Shown here one piece after another: positions 53,622 through 62,544 of a DNA stretch of 64,000 bases (its first letter is position 1; each line of letters begins with the position of its first letter). The position numbers and the translations under genes were made by a program. The stretch comes from Lachnospiraceae bacterium (GTDB lineage Bacteria > Bacillota > Clostridia > Lachnospirales > Lachnospiraceae): contig JAFXXN010000175.1 in NCBI GenBank assembly GCA_017542245.1, forward strand, positions 26,488 to 90,487. Direction: 5' to 3'. The notes beneath the pieces were generated by a model. It saw only the letters and a list, made by a program, of their open reading frames with translations. It did not search any database and was not told the origin of the DNA.

Positions 53622-54659
53622 ATGGGTAAATACGTATTAAAACGACTTGCTCTTGCGGTAGTTACAGCATTTATTATCCTGTCACTAAGTTTTATACTTA
53701 TTAAACTCCTTCCTTTCGAGAGACCGTTGGGAGATGATAGTAAGCAGATAGCTTATTTTGACAGGCAGTATAACTTAGGATATGTTTATCGTTTTGATAA
53801 ACCTTCTGATCTTTACGGAGAACTTCTTTACAAATCTCCTGCAAACAAAGGTAAATCTAACTATTATTATCAGGTGCCTGTAATGACCCAGTATGTTAAC
53901 TGGCTTAAGAACATTATCACCAAATGGGATTGGGGAGACAGTAAGACATTCCAGCCCAATGTTAAGGCATCCGTTATTATCATGAATAGAATCGGATATT
54001 CTGTCCGTTTAAATATTTTTTCTGTTATTTTCTCTGTTCCTTTAGGTATTTTGCTCGGAATCTGGGCAGCATTAAAAAAGAATACCGCAACAGATCATAC
54101 CATTTCAACCTTAGTAATGGTATTTATTTCCATACCCAATTTTGTTCTTATAACCTTCGTTTTAAGTATATTTGCATATAATCTGAGATGGCTTCCGTCC
54201 ACATGGCCTCCGGATACGGCTCCACTGTCAGCTAAGATACAAGGGTATATAATTCCGGTTTTCTGCTTATCCTTTGGTTCAATATGCGGTTATTGTCGAT
54301 TCGTAAGAGCAGAGCTCTGTGACGTACTTGAGAGTGATTATCTGCTGCTGGCGCGTACCAAGGGGCTTACCAGAAGACAGGCTATAGTAAGACATGCATT
54401 AAAAAATGCTATGGTTCCGGTATTCCCGGCCATACTTTCAGAGTTTATCGCTATACTCGGCGGTTCAATGATACTTGAACAGTTATATGGTATTCCGGGT
54501 ATCGGCAAACTGTTTGTAGTCGCTATGAGTTACAAAGATTACGATATTCTTTTCGTAGATATGGCTTTGGTTACCATGATTTCTCTGCTTGCCGGAGTTG
54601 TAGTAGACCTGTCATACGGTTTCATTGATCCTAGAATAAGAATGGGGGCGAAAAAATAA
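53622..54659 (+). CDS. oppB: Oligopeptide ABC transporter permease OppB
   Basis: One of two membrane subunits of an Opp/Dpp-type importer, 345 residues with six membrane helices. The first extracellular loop (about residues 30-130) is longer than usual and rich in Tyr and Lys. The EAA loop that contacts the ATPases is RTKGLTRRQAIVRHALKNAM, and the closing EQLYGIPGIG and YGFIDPRIR motifs are typical. GGTGG precedes ATG 53622. The stop overlaps the oppC start by 1 nt. Confidence 0.94.
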   Translation: MGKYVLKRLALAVVTAFIILSLSFILIKLLPFERPLGDDSKQIAYFDRQYNLGYVYRFDKPSDLYGELLYKSPANKGKSNYYYQVPVMTQYVNWLKNIITKWDWGDSKTFQPNVKASVIIMNRIGYSVRLNIFSVIFSVPLGILLGIWAALKKNTATDHTISTLVMVFISIPNFVLITFVLSIFAYNLRWLPSTWPPDTAPLSAKIQGYIIPVFCLSFGSICGYCRFVRAELCDVLESDYLLLARTKGLTRRQAIVRHALKNAMVPVFPAILSEFIAILGGSMILEQLYGIPGIGKLFVVAMSYKDYDILFVDMALVTMISLLAGVVVDLSYGFIDPRIRMGAKK

Positions 54660-56554
54660 TGGCTGTTAAAAAAGAAGAATTTGATTTTAAAGCTGATGAC
54701 TTCGTCCTTGTTAATTCTGATACTGTTATTAAAGATAAAAAACTTGAGACTAAGCCTACCACATTCTTTAGAGACGCTTTAAAGCGCTTCAGGAAGAATA
54801 AATCATCTGTTGTCGGAGGTATAATCCTTCTTATACTTATCCTTCTGGCTATATTTGTTCCGATAATATCTCCATATGATATTGAAACCGTTAAAACTGA
54901 AGAGAAGTTTCTTGCACCTAAATTATTTGAGGCAGGAACCGGTTTTTGGGACGGAACCAGATCTGCCAAACATGTTATGTATGATTCCGTTAATGAAGTA
55001 CCGGCTATTTCAGACAAATATACCATCGCAGCTTTAAAGCAATCACTTGTTAAGCTCGATGTTGAAAAAGAAGTAACTTATATTGATACATATAACAAAT
55101 ACGGATTTGGCGGTCTTGTTGTTGCTGCTACTGATAACAAAGTTGCCGGCAGGGATATATTCTTTACATCCAAGCCCATATCATTTACCGACAAAGGTGC
55201 ATATACTATTGATATAGAGCTTGATAATGAAGAAAACTTCAATGAAGGAAAGCTCGGCGAATACAGAGTTTATTTAAAGATAAGTGAAAATGAAGAAGAC
55301 AATATCATAATAAGGGATTTCAGCCATGATTACAGTCCTATTTCATTTGATATAAGCTCTGCCATGAAAGAGAAAAAGATCAAAAATGCCGAAGCAACCA
55401 TAGTTTTTGATGTTAAATCTTCTTCATCGGCAATCCAGTATATTCTTATTAAGAGCATAAAGCTCAGTGGCGGTGAGAGAGCAAAGAATCTAGATGTGCT
55501 CGAAGAAGTTTCCTTTGACAATGCTACCGAGCTGATCGGTATAACCGATACTACAAGTAATTCATACTGGTCCTGTAACGGAAGAAAGGGTATTCATAAT
55601 TCCGAAGTTCGTTATTGTGATTATACCATTGATACTTATATGCTTGTTTACGGTGACGCAGATGCCGTTACTTATTCAGCCACAGAGCTTAGTTCGTGGA
55701 TAGATAAAGGCTGGTGTATGTATAATTACAAGGAAGGCCCGGAGTCATTCGTAAAACTTTCAAATGAATGTCCTATTGATGTTGTAGATTCCCAGACAGT
55801 TCTTTCTGTTACCAAAAAGCTTTCAAGTATCACCGGCCGCGGCTGGGGATATCACAGGTTGGGTTATGAATCCATGCCTAAATATATTATGGGAACCGAT
55901 GCATCCGGTATAGACATGTTTAAACGTGCATTTGCAGGTTTAAGGACTTCACTTGTACTCGGAGTTTTAGTAGCCGCATTCTGTTTCTGTTTCGGCCTTG
56001 TATGGGGTTCGATTTCAGGTTATTTCGGCGGTAATGTTGACCTGTTCATGGAGCGTTTTACCGATATCCTCGGCGGTGTTCCGTGGATCGTTGTTATGAC
56101 TCTCTGTATCCTGCATCTGGGAAATAATTTCTTTGTTTTCATACTTGCTCTTTGTATGACAGGCTGGATATCAACTTCCTCAAGAACAAGAACCCAGTTC
56201 TATCGTTTTAAAGGAAGAGAATATGTTCTTGCTTCAAGAACCCTGGGGGCTTCAGATGCAAGGCTTATTTTCAAGCATATCCTTCCGAATTCACTTGGTA
56301 CGATAGTTACAGCTTCAGTACTTATGATACCCGGTATCATATTCTCAGAGGCTTCACTTGCATATCTCAATCTTGGTTTACGTGGATCCACATCTTTTGG
56401 TGTTATGATGGCAAATAACCAGCAGTATCTGGAAGTATATCCTTTCCTGGTTATTTTCCCCGCAGTAGTAATGGCATTGATCATGATCACGTTTAACCTG
56501 TTTGGAAACGGTCTGAGAGATGCGCTTAATCCGACCTTGAAAGGAAGTGACTGA
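54659..56554 (+). CDS. oppC: Oligopeptide ABC transporter permease OppC with ~320-residue extracellular insertion
   Basis: Second permease subunit, 631 residues against ~300 for typical OppC. After the cytosolic N-terminus and first helix (about 55-75), the conserved SPYDIE is followed by a large extracellular segment (about 85-405). This segment is rich in beta-strand-like sequence, resembling a carbohydrate-binding-like jelly-roll in pattern only. The normal protein then resumes at GTDASGIDMFKRAFAG, with the EAA loop (SRTLGASDARLIFKHILPNSLG) and C-terminal NPTLKGSD intact. It overlaps oppB by one base and is followed 1 nt later by oppD, so the operon is tight. Confidence 0.92.
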   Translation: MAVKKEEFDFKADDFVLVNSDTVIKDKKLETKPTTFFRDALKRFRKNKSSVVGGIILLILILLAIFVPIISPYDIETVKTEEKFLAPKLFEAGTGFWDGTRSAKHVMYDSVNEVPAISDKYTIAALKQSLVKLDVEKEVTYIDTYNKYGFGGLVVAATDNKVAGRDIFFTSKPISFTDKGAYTIDIELDNEENFNEGKLGEYRVYLKISENEEDNIIIRDFSHDYSPISFDISSAMKEKKIKNAEATIVFDVKSSSSAIQYILIKSIKLSGGERAKNLDVLEEVSFDNATELIGITDTTSNSYWSCNGRKGIHNSEVRYCDYTIDTYMLVYGDADAVTYSATELSSWIDKGWCMYNYKEGPESFVKLSNECPIDVVDSQTVLSVTKKLSSITGRGWGYHRLGYESMPKYIMGTDASGIDMFKRAFAGLRTSLVLGVLVAAFCFCFGLVWGSISGYFGGNVDLFMERFTDILGGVPWIVVMTLCILHLGNNFFVFILALCMTGWISTSSRTRTQFYRFKGREYVLASRTLGASDARLIFKHILPNSLGTIVTASVLMIPGIIFSEASLAYLNLGLRGSTSFGVMMANNQQYLEVYPFLVIFPAVVMALIMITFNLFGNGLRDALNPTLKGSD

Positions 56555-56555
56555 T

Positions 56556-58151
56556 ATGGGTGAGGCAAAAGAAAAAGTTCTGTCTGTCAATAACCTTGTC
56601 GTAAATTTCCGTACTGACAACGGTTTGGTACATGCGGTAAGGGATGTTTCATTTGAGCTGTTCAGAGGCGAAACTCTTTGTATAGTCGGTGAATCCGGTT
56701 CAGGTAAATCTGTTACTTCGAAAGCGATAATGGGTATTCTTTCAAAAAATGCCATTATAGCCGGGGGAAACATTATGTATCGCGGTGAGAACCTCTTGGA
56801 AGTTTCCGAAGATGAGTTCTACAAAATCCGCGGTCATAAAATAGGAATGATTTTCCAGGATCCGCTTTCTTCACTGAATCCTATCGTAAGAATAGGAAAA
56901 CAGATTACTGAGGCAATGCTTCTTAACAATGACAAGTTAAAGCTTATGTATAACGATCTTATCAGCGATGACATGATTCGTTATAAAAATACTTTAGCCA
57001 AGATGAATATTGCCATTAATAACGAGAAAAAGATCATCGATGGTCTTGAATCAGCTCTGAAGGCAAACAATTATAAATCCGAAACAGAAAGAAAAGCAGA
57101 TGAGGATTTACTTAAACAGAAAAAAGCTTCTTTTAAGTCTTTTGAAAGAGAAACAAGAGCAAAATATACCGAAGATGCAAAAGCTTTAAAGATTAAGCTA
57201 AAAGATACAGAAAAGCAGGCTAAACAAAAGGTAAAAGAATATAAAAATTCTGTATCTGAAGAGTATAAGAAAAAAGTCGAAGCGATAAAATCTAAAAATC
57301 TTTCGGCAAGTGATGCTAAAGCTGCATTAAAAGAAGCCAAGGAAGAGTATCACGATAAGTTAAAGATTACAAAGGCAGAAGCAAAACGAAGAGCTCTTCA
57401 GATAATGAAAGAAGTCGGTATCCCTGAGCCTGAGAAAAGATACAAACAGTATCCGTTCGAATTTTCAGGAGGTATGAGACAGCGTATAGTAATTGCGATT
57501 GCACTTACCGCTTCACCTGAGATTCTTATCTGTGATGAACCGACTACAGCGCTAGATGTTACGATACAGGCACAGATACTTGAGCTTATAAACAGGATAA
57601 AGGCTGAAAGAAATCTTTCATGTATATTTATCACACATGATCTTGGTGTCGTTGCAAATATGGCAGACCGAGTAGCTGTAATGTATGCAGGAAAAATAGT
57701 TGAGTACGGAACTGCTGAAGATATTTTCTATGATCCCAAGCATCCTTATACCTGGGCACTGCTTTCAAGTATACCGGATGTTGATTCAAAGGAAAAACTT
57801 GAAGCAATTCCCGGAACACCTCCTAACATGATCTATCCGCCTGATGGAGATGCATTTGCTGCACGAAGCAAATATGCTATGAACATAGATTTCAGGAAGC
57901 AGCCTCCGTATTATAAGGTAAGTGATACTCATTATGCTGCCACATGGCTTCTTGATCCTAAAGCTCCTAAGGTTGAAATGCCTAAGATCGTAAGTGAACG
58001 TATCCGTATATCACTTGAAGCAGCCAAGGCAAACAGTGCGGCTAAGATCGATCCCAAAAAAGTTGATATCAATGATCCGGATCCTGACAAAAAGCCGAAG
58101 AAACCTGATGGTCCTGACTACGAGATTTCGGTTACACTTATTCCCGGATAA
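56556..58151 (+). CDS. oppD: Oligopeptide ABC transporter ATPase OppD with coiled-coil insertion
   Basis: ATP-binding subunit of 531 residues (typical 330-350). Walker A is GESGSGKS (about 46-53) and the Q-loop is MIFQDPLSSLNP. A highly charged Lys/Glu/Ala-rich coiled-coil insertion (about 125-270) follows before the signature FSGGMRQR (about 303-310), then Walker B ILICDEPTTALD, and the C-terminal oligopeptide-transporter domain (HPYTWALLSSIPDV, GTPPNMIYPP). ATG 56556 has AAGGAAG 8 nt upstream; the GTG at 56547 overlaps that site. Catalytic motifs are intact, so it should be active. Confidence 0.92.
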   Translation: MGEAKEKVLSVNNLVVNFRTDNGLVHAVRDVSFELFRGETLCIVGESGSGKSVTSKAIMGILSKNAIIAGGNIMYRGENLLEVSEDEFYKIRGHKIGMIFQDPLSSLNPIVRIGKQITEAMLLNNDKLKLMYNDLISDDMIRYKNTLAKMNIAINNEKKIIDGLESALKANNYKSETERKADEDLLKQKKASFKSFERETRAKYTEDAKALKIKLKDTEKQAKQKVKEYKNSVSEEYKKKVEAIKSKNLSASDAKAALKEAKEEYHDKLKITKAEAKRRALQIMKEVGIPEPEKRYKQYPFEFSGGMRQRIVIAIALTASPEILICDEPTTALDVTIQAQILELINRIKAERNLSCIFITHDLGVVANMADRVAVMYAGKIVEYGTAEDIFYDPKHPYTWALLSSIPDVDSKEKLEAIPGTPPNMIYPPDGDAFAARSKYAMNIDFRKQPPYYKVSDTHYAATWLLDPKAPKVEMPKIVSERIRISLEAAKANSAAKIDPKKVDINDPDPDKKPKKPDGPDYEISVTLIPG

Positions 58152-58228
58152 TATAACAAAATAGAAGATGCGGAGCATCATTTTGTTACCAAGGAAACAC
58201 AGAAGGCGTTTTCGAGATAACATTGACT
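58149..58228 (+). repeat. Leader repeat, copy J (inside the opp operon)
   Basis: TAATAT-AACAAAA start whose first bases are the oppD stop; hairpin 1 GATGC-GGA-GCATC; hairpin 2 GGAAACAC/GGCGTTTTC; end ACATTGACT. It ends 31 nt before oppF. Confidence 0.9.
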
Positions 58229-58259
58229 ATGACATTATGTAAAGGATATAGTACAGATT

Positions 58260-59651
58260 ATGTCAAATAAGAAAAATAACAATAATAAAAATAATAAGAA
58301 AAATATAAAGCGTTCTGATATTCCGAACGCACCCGGCAAACAGTTTGTACACGAGATTGATATGAATAATGATGAGCTTCGTGCTATGGAAGAGGCTCTT
58401 GAATCCGATACGCAGTTTTATCTGACCAGCAGTCAGAAGGAAAACCTTAAGAATTCAAAAAAGACTGAAAACATAGAAGAGTTCAATAAAAAATATCATG
58501 TAAATCCCAAGGTTAAGCAAAAACCCGAACTGAGAGATAAGCATATTCTGCTTTCAGTAAGACATTTAAAACAGTTTTTCTTCTTCGGCCATGGAGCAAA
58601 CAGGCAGAAGCTTAAGGCTGTATCAAACATTTCTTTTGATGTACATGAAGGAGAATGTGTAGGTATAGTAGGAGAGAGTGGCTGCGGAAAGACAACTACT
58701 GGCAGAAGTATAATAAGGCTGTATAACATTACATCCGGCTCAATCTATTACAGAGGTGTAAGAATCAGCGCCGGTGACCGTTGGAACAGGAAAGAAATCA
58801 AATGGTCAAAGATTAAAGGCAGGAAGAAAATTGACGAATTGAGACAAAGCGGTGCAGCTAACATTGACAGCCAGATCGCCGAAATAGAAAAAAATATCGA
58901 AAATACCTGCATCGAACAAAAAGAGAAGATCAAACAGATAAAGTTTGACAATAGTAATGTATCGAGAAAACTTTTAAATGAGATACAGATGATTTTTCAG
59001 GATCCCATCGATTCTCTTGACCCCAGAATGACGGTAGAAGATATCATTCAGGAAGGTTTAAGGATACAGGGATTAAAGAATAAAAAAGAAAATCACAAAA
59101 AAGTTGTCGAGATGCTGAATACCGTAGGTCTTGTAGAAGAACATGCTTCTCGTTATCCTCACGAGTTTTCGGGTGGTCAGCGTCAACGTATCGGTATTGC
59201 AAGGGCAATAGTTATGAATCCCAAGCTTCTCATTTGTGATGAGCCGATATCGGCACTTGACGTTTCCATCAGAGCTCAGGTAATCAACCTGCTCAACGAT
59301 CTTAAAAACAATCTTGGACTTTCTATAATATTCATTGCTCACGATCTGTCTGTAGTTAAGTATTTCTGCGATTCGATCGTAGTAATGTACTTTGGAAAAG
59401 TAGTTGAAAAAGCGTCCAGTGACGAGCTTTTTAAGAATCCGATGCATCCTTACACCAAGGCACTGCTTTCGGCTATACCGAAACCGGATCCTAAATCCGA
59501 GAAAGTCAGGAAAAGAATTATTTACGATCCTGCGACAGCCCACAATTACGAAGACGGAGATACTCCCGAGCTTCGTGAGATTAAAAAAGGTCATTTCGTA
59601 TATTGTAATGAGGCTGAATTTAAAGATTATGTAAAAAGAATTGAGGTTTAA
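58260..59651 (+). CDS. oppF: Oligopeptide ABC transporter ATPase OppF with insertion
   Basis: Second ATP-binding subunit, 463 residues (typical ~320). An Asn/Lys-rich start and a ~95-residue N-terminal extension precede the ABC domain. Walker A is GESGCGKT (about 138-145); an inserted charged helical segment (about 165-235, with repeated Ile/Glu/Lys heptad-like spacing) lies before the Q-loop MIFQDPIDSLDPR. The signature FSGGQRQR (about 303) and Walker B LLICDEPISALD follow. The C-terminal HPYTKALLSAIPKPDP motif is standard. No strong ribosome-binding site is seen. A leader repeat separates it from oppD. Confidence 0.92.
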   Translation: MSNKKNNNNKNNKKNIKRSDIPNAPGKQFVHEIDMNNDELRAMEEALESDTQFYLTSSQKENLKNSKKTENIEEFNKKYHVNPKVKQKPELRDKHILLSVRHLKQFFFFGHGANRQKLKAVSNISFDVHEGECVGIVGESGCGKTTTGRSIIRLYNITSGSIYYRGVRISAGDRWNRKEIKWSKIKGRKKIDELRQSGAANIDSQIAEIEKNIENTCIEQKEKIKQIKFDNSNVSRKLLNEIQMIFQDPIDSLDPRMTVEDIIQEGLRIQGLKNKKENHKKVVEMLNTVGLVEEHASRYPHEFSGGQRQRIGIARAIVMNPKLLICDEPISALDVSIRAQVINLLNDLKNNLGLSIIFIAHDLSVVKYFCDSIVVMYFGKVVEKASSDELFKNPMHPYTKALLSAIPKPDPKSEKVRKRIIYDPATAHNYEDGDTPELREIKKGHFVYCNEAEFKDYVKRIEV

Positions 59652-59653
59652 AG

Positions 59654-60034
59654 ATGTCTGTTATCAGAAAGCTCTTTTTACATTCACCCAAAAGTTATAT
59701 AATAGCATTGTCGATTGCCACAGTTATAGCCGTTATCAGACTTGCTACCACGGGCTTTGATTTATTGTTTTATTATATTGATGCACTTACTATAGCAGGA
59801 GCAATTGTCTTTCTTGTCGGGATGCTTGCTGTTGTATCCAGATTCGGTGCCTTTGATATGTTCAGGTATTCGTTTTCTTCATTAAGAAGATCAGGTAAGT
59901 ATAAGGATTATTACGAGTACGAAAGTAAAAAGCAGGAAACCCGGACCCGGACAGAGCTGACTTTTATGTGTTATTTTACTGTAGGAGCTGTTTTTTTAAT
60001 AGTAGGCTTCTCTTTATATATCTTCATGCCATAA
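59654..60034 (+). CDS. DUF3899-like small membrane protein
   Basis: A 126-residue membrane protein with about three hydrophobic segments (16-32, 38-65, 103-124). It has a central conserved-looking cytosolic stretch (FGAFDMFRYSF, then YYEYESKKQ) that resembles the DUF3899 family, whose function is unknown. It starts 2 nt after the oppF stop with GAGG overlapping the end of oppF, so it is co-translated with the transporter and may be an accessory subunit; this is inference from position. Confidence 0.72.
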   Translation: MSVIRKLFLHSPKSYIIALSIATVIAVIRLATTGFDLLFYYIDALTIAGAIVFLVGMLAVVSRFGAFDMFRYSFSSLRRSGKYKDYYEYESKKQETRTRTELTFMCYFTVGAVFLIVGFSLYIFMP

Positions 60035-60165
60035 TAAAATATATTTATATCCTGGTATTAAAAAAAATTTTTAAAAATATACTTGAAATTGAAACGGAAA
60101 TGTAGTAGTCTTATAAAGCGGTATTGGAGTTTATAATTGTTTAATCATAAAAGAGGCGGGATATA

Positions 60166-62043
60166 ATGAAAGAAAAAAACAATAGCGACAAGAAGTTACT
60201 GATCGCAGGCATACTTTCCATTGTGCTTGGATTGATAGCTTTGGGAATTATTCTCAAAGTGGCTATATTCAACAATGACAGTGATGGATCGACTTCACAG
60301 GTCAAAGCAAACGATACTCAGGTAACCGGCATTCCCGAAAGTGAGGTCAAAGTTACCGAAGGCGTCTCTCCGATTACAGAAGAGATGAAACAGGTTCTTG
60401 ATTCCGATAAGTTTTATCAGGGCATTACCATTGATGGCATAGATGTATCCGGTAAAACAAAAGAGGAAGTAAAGAGCCTTGTTCTTGCGAGCGAAGGAAC
60501 CGAATCCGAAAATATTCCACAGATTGACTTTAAATTCCAATTGGATTCAGATCAGATTTCCTTAAATTCTGATGGGTTAAAATTTGAAAGCAACATCGAT
60601 GAAATCATCGAAGAAGCATACAATCTCGGACGTACAAGCAACAAGGCAGGAGATGAGGGTCTTCTTGACAGATATGACAAGATAAACGCCTTAAAGCTTT
60701 CTCCTCAGTCATTTACCACCGAAAAAATTATCTCTGCCGAAAATATAGCAGAAGCTGTACATACCGCACTTGATCCGTATAATAAGAAGGCTGTGGATGC
60801 AACCGCAACAGGTTTTGATACCGAAAGCCTTACATTTATCATTTCGGATTCTGCACCCGGTTATGAAATAAATATCGATGAAGTTATTAATGAAGTTTCA
60901 ACAGCTATAGAAAACAAAGAATATAATAAGGTTATTTCGGTTACGGCAGAAGTTACTCAGCCTGAAATTACAGCTGAATTTTTAAGAGGATACCTTACAA
61001 AGGTTTCTTCCACAACATCTACTACAACAAGCAGTTCTAACAGAAATACAAATATCAGCCTGATCTGCCAGAAGATTAACGGACTTGTACTTCAGCACGG
61101 CGAATCATGGGATTTCAACAAATATATCGGAGAACGTACTCCTGAAGCAGGTTTTAAGGAAGCAGCCGGTATATATAACGGAAAGATCCGTCAGGAATAC
61201 GGCGGCGGTATCTGCCAAGCAAATGCCATGATATTCCACAGTGTAGTTAAAGCAGACCTTCAGGTTGACGAAAGAAATCCTCATACCTGGCCCAGTGATT
61301 ATGTAGAAATCGGAACCGATGCGACAGTTACATGGGGCGGTGCAAATTTCAGATTTACAAATAACTCCGGTTATCCCATGGCATTCCATGCATATTATTC
61401 CAATCAAAAGGTAACCGTTGAAGTATACGGTCGTCCTTTGGCTGACGGTATGCGCATAGAGCTTAAAGGAGAGGTTAATTCACGTACAGCTGCTAAAATA
61501 GAGTATGTAGGTGATACAGAGATGTCTGTTGGAAAGACTGTTACTGAAAGCAGTGGTCATGATTCCATAACAGCCTCAGCATATAAAGTATATTATGACA
61601 AAGACGGTAATGAGATAAAAAGAGAAAAGGCTTATTCAAGCAGTTATCCCATGATAAATAAGGTTGTCAGAGTCGGATTGCTTGCACCGGACGGAGAAAC
61701 AATATTTAAGCTGAACAAATCTACCGGTGAAGTTACAGCTCCCAGCGGTTATGTTCCTCCGGAGCCTACAGATGAACCTGAGCCTACTGACGAACCTGAA
61801 CCTACTGACGAACCTGAGCCTACTGATGAGCCCGAGACTACTCCGGATCCTACCGAGAAGCCTACAAAGACTCCAGATCCTACCGATGAGCCTGAACCTA
61901 CAGAACCTCCGGCAGATACTCCTGAACCTACTTCAGAACCAGAGCCTACAGATGTTTCTGAGCCCACACCAGAGCCTACGGTAACACCTGATCCGGAGCC
62001 TACAGAGGAGCCTGGACCTACAGAAACAGTACCTATGGGCTAA
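60166..62043 (+). CDS. VanW-family cell-wall protein with Pro/Thr/Glu-rich tail
   Basis: A 625-residue protein anchored by one N-terminal membrane helix (about 11-33) with the rest outside. A putative peptidoglycan-binding (PG4/YoaR) domain starts near residue 84 (FYQGITIDGIDVSGKTKEEV). A VanW domain lies at about 285-415 (LQHGESWDFN, GGGICQANAM, WPSDYVEIG). A beta-rich domain follows, then a ~95-residue tail of PTDEPE-type repeats. VanW proteins occur in wall-related and some glycopeptide-resistance loci, but biochemical function is not known. GAGGCGGG precedes ATG 60166. There is no LPXTG sorting signal; the tail probably spans the wall. Confidence 0.88.
   Translation: MKEKNNSDKKLLIAGILSIVLGLIALGIILKVAIFNNDSDGSTSQVKANDTQVTGIPESEVKVTEGVSPITEEMKQVLDSDKFYQGITIDGIDVSGKTKEEVKSLVLASEGTESENIPQIDFKFQLDSDQISLNSDGLKFESNIDEIIEEAYNLGRTSNKAGDEGLLDRYDKINALKLSPQSFTTEKIISAENIAEAVHTALDPYNKKAVDATATGFDTESLTFIISDSAPGYEINIDEVINEVSTAIENKEYNKVISVTAEVTQPEITAEFLRGYLTKVSSTTSTTTSSSNRNTNISLICQKINGLVLQHGESWDFNKYIGERTPEAGFKEAAGIYNGKIRQEYGGGICQANAMIFHSVVKADLQVDERNPHTWPSDYVEIGTDATVTWGGANFRFTNNSGYPMAFHAYYSNQKVTVEVYGRPLADGMRIELKGEVNSRTAAKIEYVGDTEMSVGKTVTESSGHDSITASAYKVYYDKDGNEIKREKAYSSSYPMINKVVRVGLLAPDGETIFKLNKSTGEVTAPSGYVPPEPTDEPEPTDEPEPTDEPEPTDEPETTPDPTEKPTKTPDPTDEPEPTEPPADTPEPTSEPEPTDVSEPTPEPTVTPDPEPTEEPGPTETVPMG
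61759..62030 (+). repeat. Coding tandem repeat, PTDEPE-type units
   Basis: The 3' end of the VanW gene consists of imperfect ~18-nt units (gag-cct-act-gat-gaa-cct pattern), becoming less regular downstream. Copy number could vary by slippage. Confidence 0.8.
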
Positions 62044-62089
62044 TTTTATTATATAATCTGCATAATATGGGCATTATTGCAGAAAAAAC

Positions 62090-62118
62090 TTGACAAGTTA
62101 TTGTACATAGGCTATAAT
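62090..62118 (+). promoter_or_regulatory. Consensus promoter of rpsO
   Basis: TTGACA (62090-62095), 17-nt spacer, TATAAT (62113-62118): a perfect vegetative consensus. Confidence 0.92.
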
Positions 62119-62124
62119 ACCTAT

Positions 62125-62229
62125 GCTTTAGGACTCTGACTCAGTTTCATGGCATCTCCGGCCTGTTACTTAGTTAAGCTGGTTTTAAACCGGCGTGAGT
62201 CGTCAATAATATTCTAGGAGGAAAAAAAC
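62125..62229 (+). ncRNA. Structured rpsO leader, probable S15 autoregulatory element
   Basis: About 105-nt leader in which GACTCA (62138-62143) pairs with TGAGTC (62196-62201) around an inner hairpin GCTGG/CCGGC (62178-62194). S15 leaders in Firmicutes repress translation by binding S15; this fold is consistent with that, but the S15-binding motif is not verified. The coding start follows with a GGAGG site. Confidence 0.62.
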
Positions 62230-62496
62230 ATGATTACAAAGGAAAAGAAAGCAGCAATCATTGCTGAATTCGGAAAAACACCGAACGATACCGGATCTAC
62301 TCAGGTTCAGGTAGCAATTCTTACAGCAAGGATTAACGAGTTAACAGAGCACTTAAAGGTTCATAAGAAGGATCATCATTCTAGACGTGGTCTTCTCATG
62401 ATGGTAGGACAAAGACGTGGTCTTCTTGAATACCTTAAAAAGACAGACATTACTGAATATCGTGCTCTTATCGAGAAGCTCGGTCTTAGAAAATAA
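62230..62496 (+). CDS. rpsO: 30S ribosomal protein S15
   Basis: Primary 16S-binding ribosomal protein, 88 residues, with [21 protein letters not shown]-type core and the conserved [12 protein letters not shown] and [10 protein letters not shown] segments. A GGAGG site precedes ATG 62230. It has its own consensus promoter, a structured leader and a terminator, so it forms an independent unit. The usual partner pnp is not next to it; folC follows. Confidence 0.98.
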   Translation: MITKEKKAAIIAEFGKTPNDTGSTQVQVAILTARINELTEHLKVHKKDHHSRRGLLMMVGQRRGLLEYLKKTDITEYRALIEKLGLRK

Positions 62497-62501
62497 TCAT
62501 G

Positions 62502-62530
62502 AAACGCCTGTCTTAAGACAGGCGTTTTTA
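62502..62530 (+). terminator. rpsO terminator
   Basis: AAACGCCTGTC-TTAA-GACAGGCGTTT with a short T-run. It ends about 15 nt before folC, so folC depends on read-through or an unseen promoter. Confidence 0.88.
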
Positions 62531-62544
62531 GTTGGTAAAAAACT

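Noticed and set aside
61749-61967. Antisense Gly/Ser/Val-rich reading frame
   Set aside because: It is the complement of the PTDEPE repeats and has no start context; a repeat artefact.
61759-62030. CRISPR array
   Set aside because: Units are contiguous coding repeats without spacers, and no cas gene is present.
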